From: an uncultured Bacteroidota bacterium
GTDB lineage: Bacteria; Bacteroidota; Bacteroidia; NS11-12g; UBA955
Assembly: GCA_937867025.1 (NCBI GenBank)
Contig: CALMKH010000188.1
Coordinates: forward strand, 1-35,893
Direction: 5' to 3'
Length of the DNA: 35,893 bases
The position numbers and the translations under genes are program-made. Position 1 is the stretch's first letter; each line of letters starts with the position of its first letter. Shown in pieces: positions 34,570 through 35,893 of this stretch. Below the pieces are notes generated by a model. The model was given only the letters and a program-made list of their open reading frames with translations, ran no database searches and was not told the origin of the DNA.

Positions 34570-35893
34570 TTAAAAAGTTATTTTTTTGTAAATTAATGCT
34601 CTGGAATAACCGGACCTGAATTCGCGTACAGACTTAAGGCGTAGTGTATCAGGAGGATTCCAGTCCAAATTACCCGGGGAGCAATAAATAAAATATGTTG
34701 ACCTGTCAGAAAAACCAGTATCCGGCACAAAGTGCCTTTCCTTGTAATACCCGAACCTCGGGTCAAGCGGAGCATACATCAGGGGGAATGCGAAACCAAT
34801 GGTGTCATGCCTGAATGCACCCGAATTCACATAATCAAAGGCCTGGCTGCTGGTTTTTACCAGGTGCCGGTAACTCATATCCGATTCCTCGTACCTTTTC
34901 CCATTGTCGATATATAAAAAATTGCAAGCAAGGCCTGCGATTAAAAGCACAATCGGCATCATGCGGTTGATCTTGCCAAACGACCATACCGCAGTGGCAA
35001 ATAGGATAACGGCAAAGGGTATCAGACTTAAAAAGTAACGTTCTAGGGCGTCAGCAATAGAAGAAAAAACAGTAAATCCGGCGCAGAACACCAGTATCAG
35101 CATGATATTCCTGTCATACGGCAGTTTAAGCGTGCCTTTTCTGGCGAGATACCATGCAATGGCTGAAACCAGAATGATGCTGTAAAAAAAACGTCCCTGG
35201 TCGATAAAAGTGAATTCTACCGGGTAATCCCATATTTTCTGCAGCATGCTTGCCAGTTCAAGCTTGGATTTCCCGACGTTGACGGGATTAAGGTACCATC
35301 CGTAGGTCTGTTTTTGTATCACGAGGAACGCGGCAAAAACGATGAAAGGAATGGTATAGACCAAACAGAGCCAAATGGTGGTTTTCCTATCCCTGTCACC
35401 CGCCAGGAAACTGAGCGCATGATTTACAATAAATGCAATCAATATGACCATACCGGTCTCTTTGGTCATAACAGCCATAGTGGCAAACAGCACGGATAAC
35501 CCGTATCTCTCCCTCGCATGAAAATAGATCGCATAAACAAAACAGAGGGCCAGGAACGTTTCGAGCAGCACCTGTGTCGACTGCGCGATGACCACCGGCT
35601 GTGCCAGGCACAGCAGGAAAGCCATCATGGCAATGACATGATTTTTACTTAATGTATAGGCTAAAAGGTAAGTTCCGTATGCCAGGGCCACGGTAAAGAT
35701 CATTGTGGAAGTGTGCATCACTTCGACACTGCTGCCGAACACAGTGGCTATGGAGGCCATGATGCAATGCAGAAGCAGGGGATGCCCGTAACTCATGTTA
35801 GCCGGAATAGCCGAAGGCAGGATAGATATGCCGTGATCCAGCATATAGATCACACCGCTCATGTATCCGGCCATTTCATCCCAGAAATACGGC
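34570..35893 (-). CDS. Membrane glycosyltransferase, GT39/ArnT (PMT)-like, N-terminus cut by window edge
   Basis: At least 440 residues; the frame is open to the end of the window, and the first visible residues are PYFWDEMAGY. The Asp-Glu after the first segment, followed by SYGHPLLLHCI, matches the conserved early loop of polyprenol-phosphate-sugar-dependent transferases (GT-C fold), where an acidic residue is catalytic. About ten hydrophobic segments follow, for example IFTVALAYGTYLLAY, MMAFLLCLAQPVVIA, FLALCFVYAIYF and LIPFAVILFATAVW. The C-terminus is soluble. It would transfer a sugar on the periplasmic side to lipid or protein; the substrate is unknown. A methionine at 35874 is unlikely to be the true start, since the motif continues upstream of it. 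Confidence 0.8.
   Translation of the reverse strand, partial: PYFWDEMAGYMSGVIYMLDHGISILPSAIPANMSYGHPLLLHCIMASIATVFGSSVEVMHTSTMIFTVALAYGTYLLAYTLSKNHVIAMMAFLLCLAQPVVIAQSTQVLLETFLALCFVYAIYFHARERYGLSVLFATMAVMTKETGMVILIAFIVNHALSFLAGDRDRKTTIWLCLVYTIPFIVFAAFLVIQKQTYGWYLNPVNVGKSKLELASMLQKIWDYPVEFTFIDQGRFFYSIILVSAIAWYLARKGTLKLPYDRNIMLILVFCAGFTVFSSIADALERYFLSLIPFAVILFATAVWSFGKINRMMPIVLLIAGLACNFLYIDNGKRYEESDMSYRHLVKTSSQAFDYVNSGAFRHDTIGFAFPLMYAPLDPRFGYYKERHFVPDTGFSDRSTYFIYCSPGNLDWNPPDTLRLKSVREFRSGYSRALIYKKITF

Overview
The window is chromosomal DNA from a member of the Bacteroidota, probably an environmental Chitinophagia/Sphingobacteriia-type lineage. Four things point there. The promoters have the form TTG-N19..21-TAnnTTTG. 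There are type IX secretion cargo proteins with both type A and gliding-associated (type B) C-terminal sorting domains. Glutamine synthetase is of type III. Bacteroidota-typical families of unknown function (DUF2851, DUF6913, DUF1573) are present. Genes are densely packed on both strands. I see no insertion sequence, prophage, CRISPR array, rRNA or tRNA.

Layout. 1-2.5 kb: the 3' end of trhO, then a secreted sorting-domain protein behind an unusually long, hairpin-forming leader. 2.6-6 kb: glnN, divergent from a Fic-fold protein with a winged-helix tail whose catalytic motif has decayed. 6-9.9 kb: an MsbA-type ABC exporter, an outer-membrane-barrel-like protein and waaA (Kdo transferase), an envelope/lipid A group. 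9.9-13.6 kb: ruvB, divergent from a DUF1573 protein and an HtrA/DegP protease. 13.6-16.9 kb: dapA with a DUF6913 gene, rnz, and a YdfG-like short-chain dehydrogenase. 16.9-20.5 kb: ligA divergent from ung, with ftsE following ung. 20.6-25.1 kb: DUF2851, mutS and a TrmH-family RNA methyltransferase. 25.1-28.8 kb: a lipoprotein, a secreted protein with a caspase-fold-like His/Cys C-terminus, and another exported barrel-like protein. 28.8-29.3 kb: the only long non-coding stretch, with several perfect inverted repeats. 29.3-35.9 kb: a giant PKD-repeat surface protein and a membrane glycosyltransferase cut by the window edge.

How the genes fit together. Most are housekeeping. DNA repair and replication are over-represented (ruvB, ligA, ung, mutS), and envelope biogenesis is the second theme (MsbA-like exporter, waaA, HtrA, FtsE, dapA for diaminopimelate/lysine). 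Several promoters place TAnnTTTG only 2-13 nt before the start codon, implying very short or absent leaders. That signal was used to correct several start sites (glnN, ruvB, ligA, SDR).

Best candidates for something undescribed: (1) the exported 677-residue protein at 26064-28097, whose C-terminus has a His-Cys pair with separase-like spacing; (2) the Fic pseudoenzyme facing glnN; (3) the 28990-29122 element, where one arm can pair with either of two partners; (4) the structured leader at about 351-467; (5) the 34-bp dyad between ligA and ung. All are inferences from sequence and are not proven systems.
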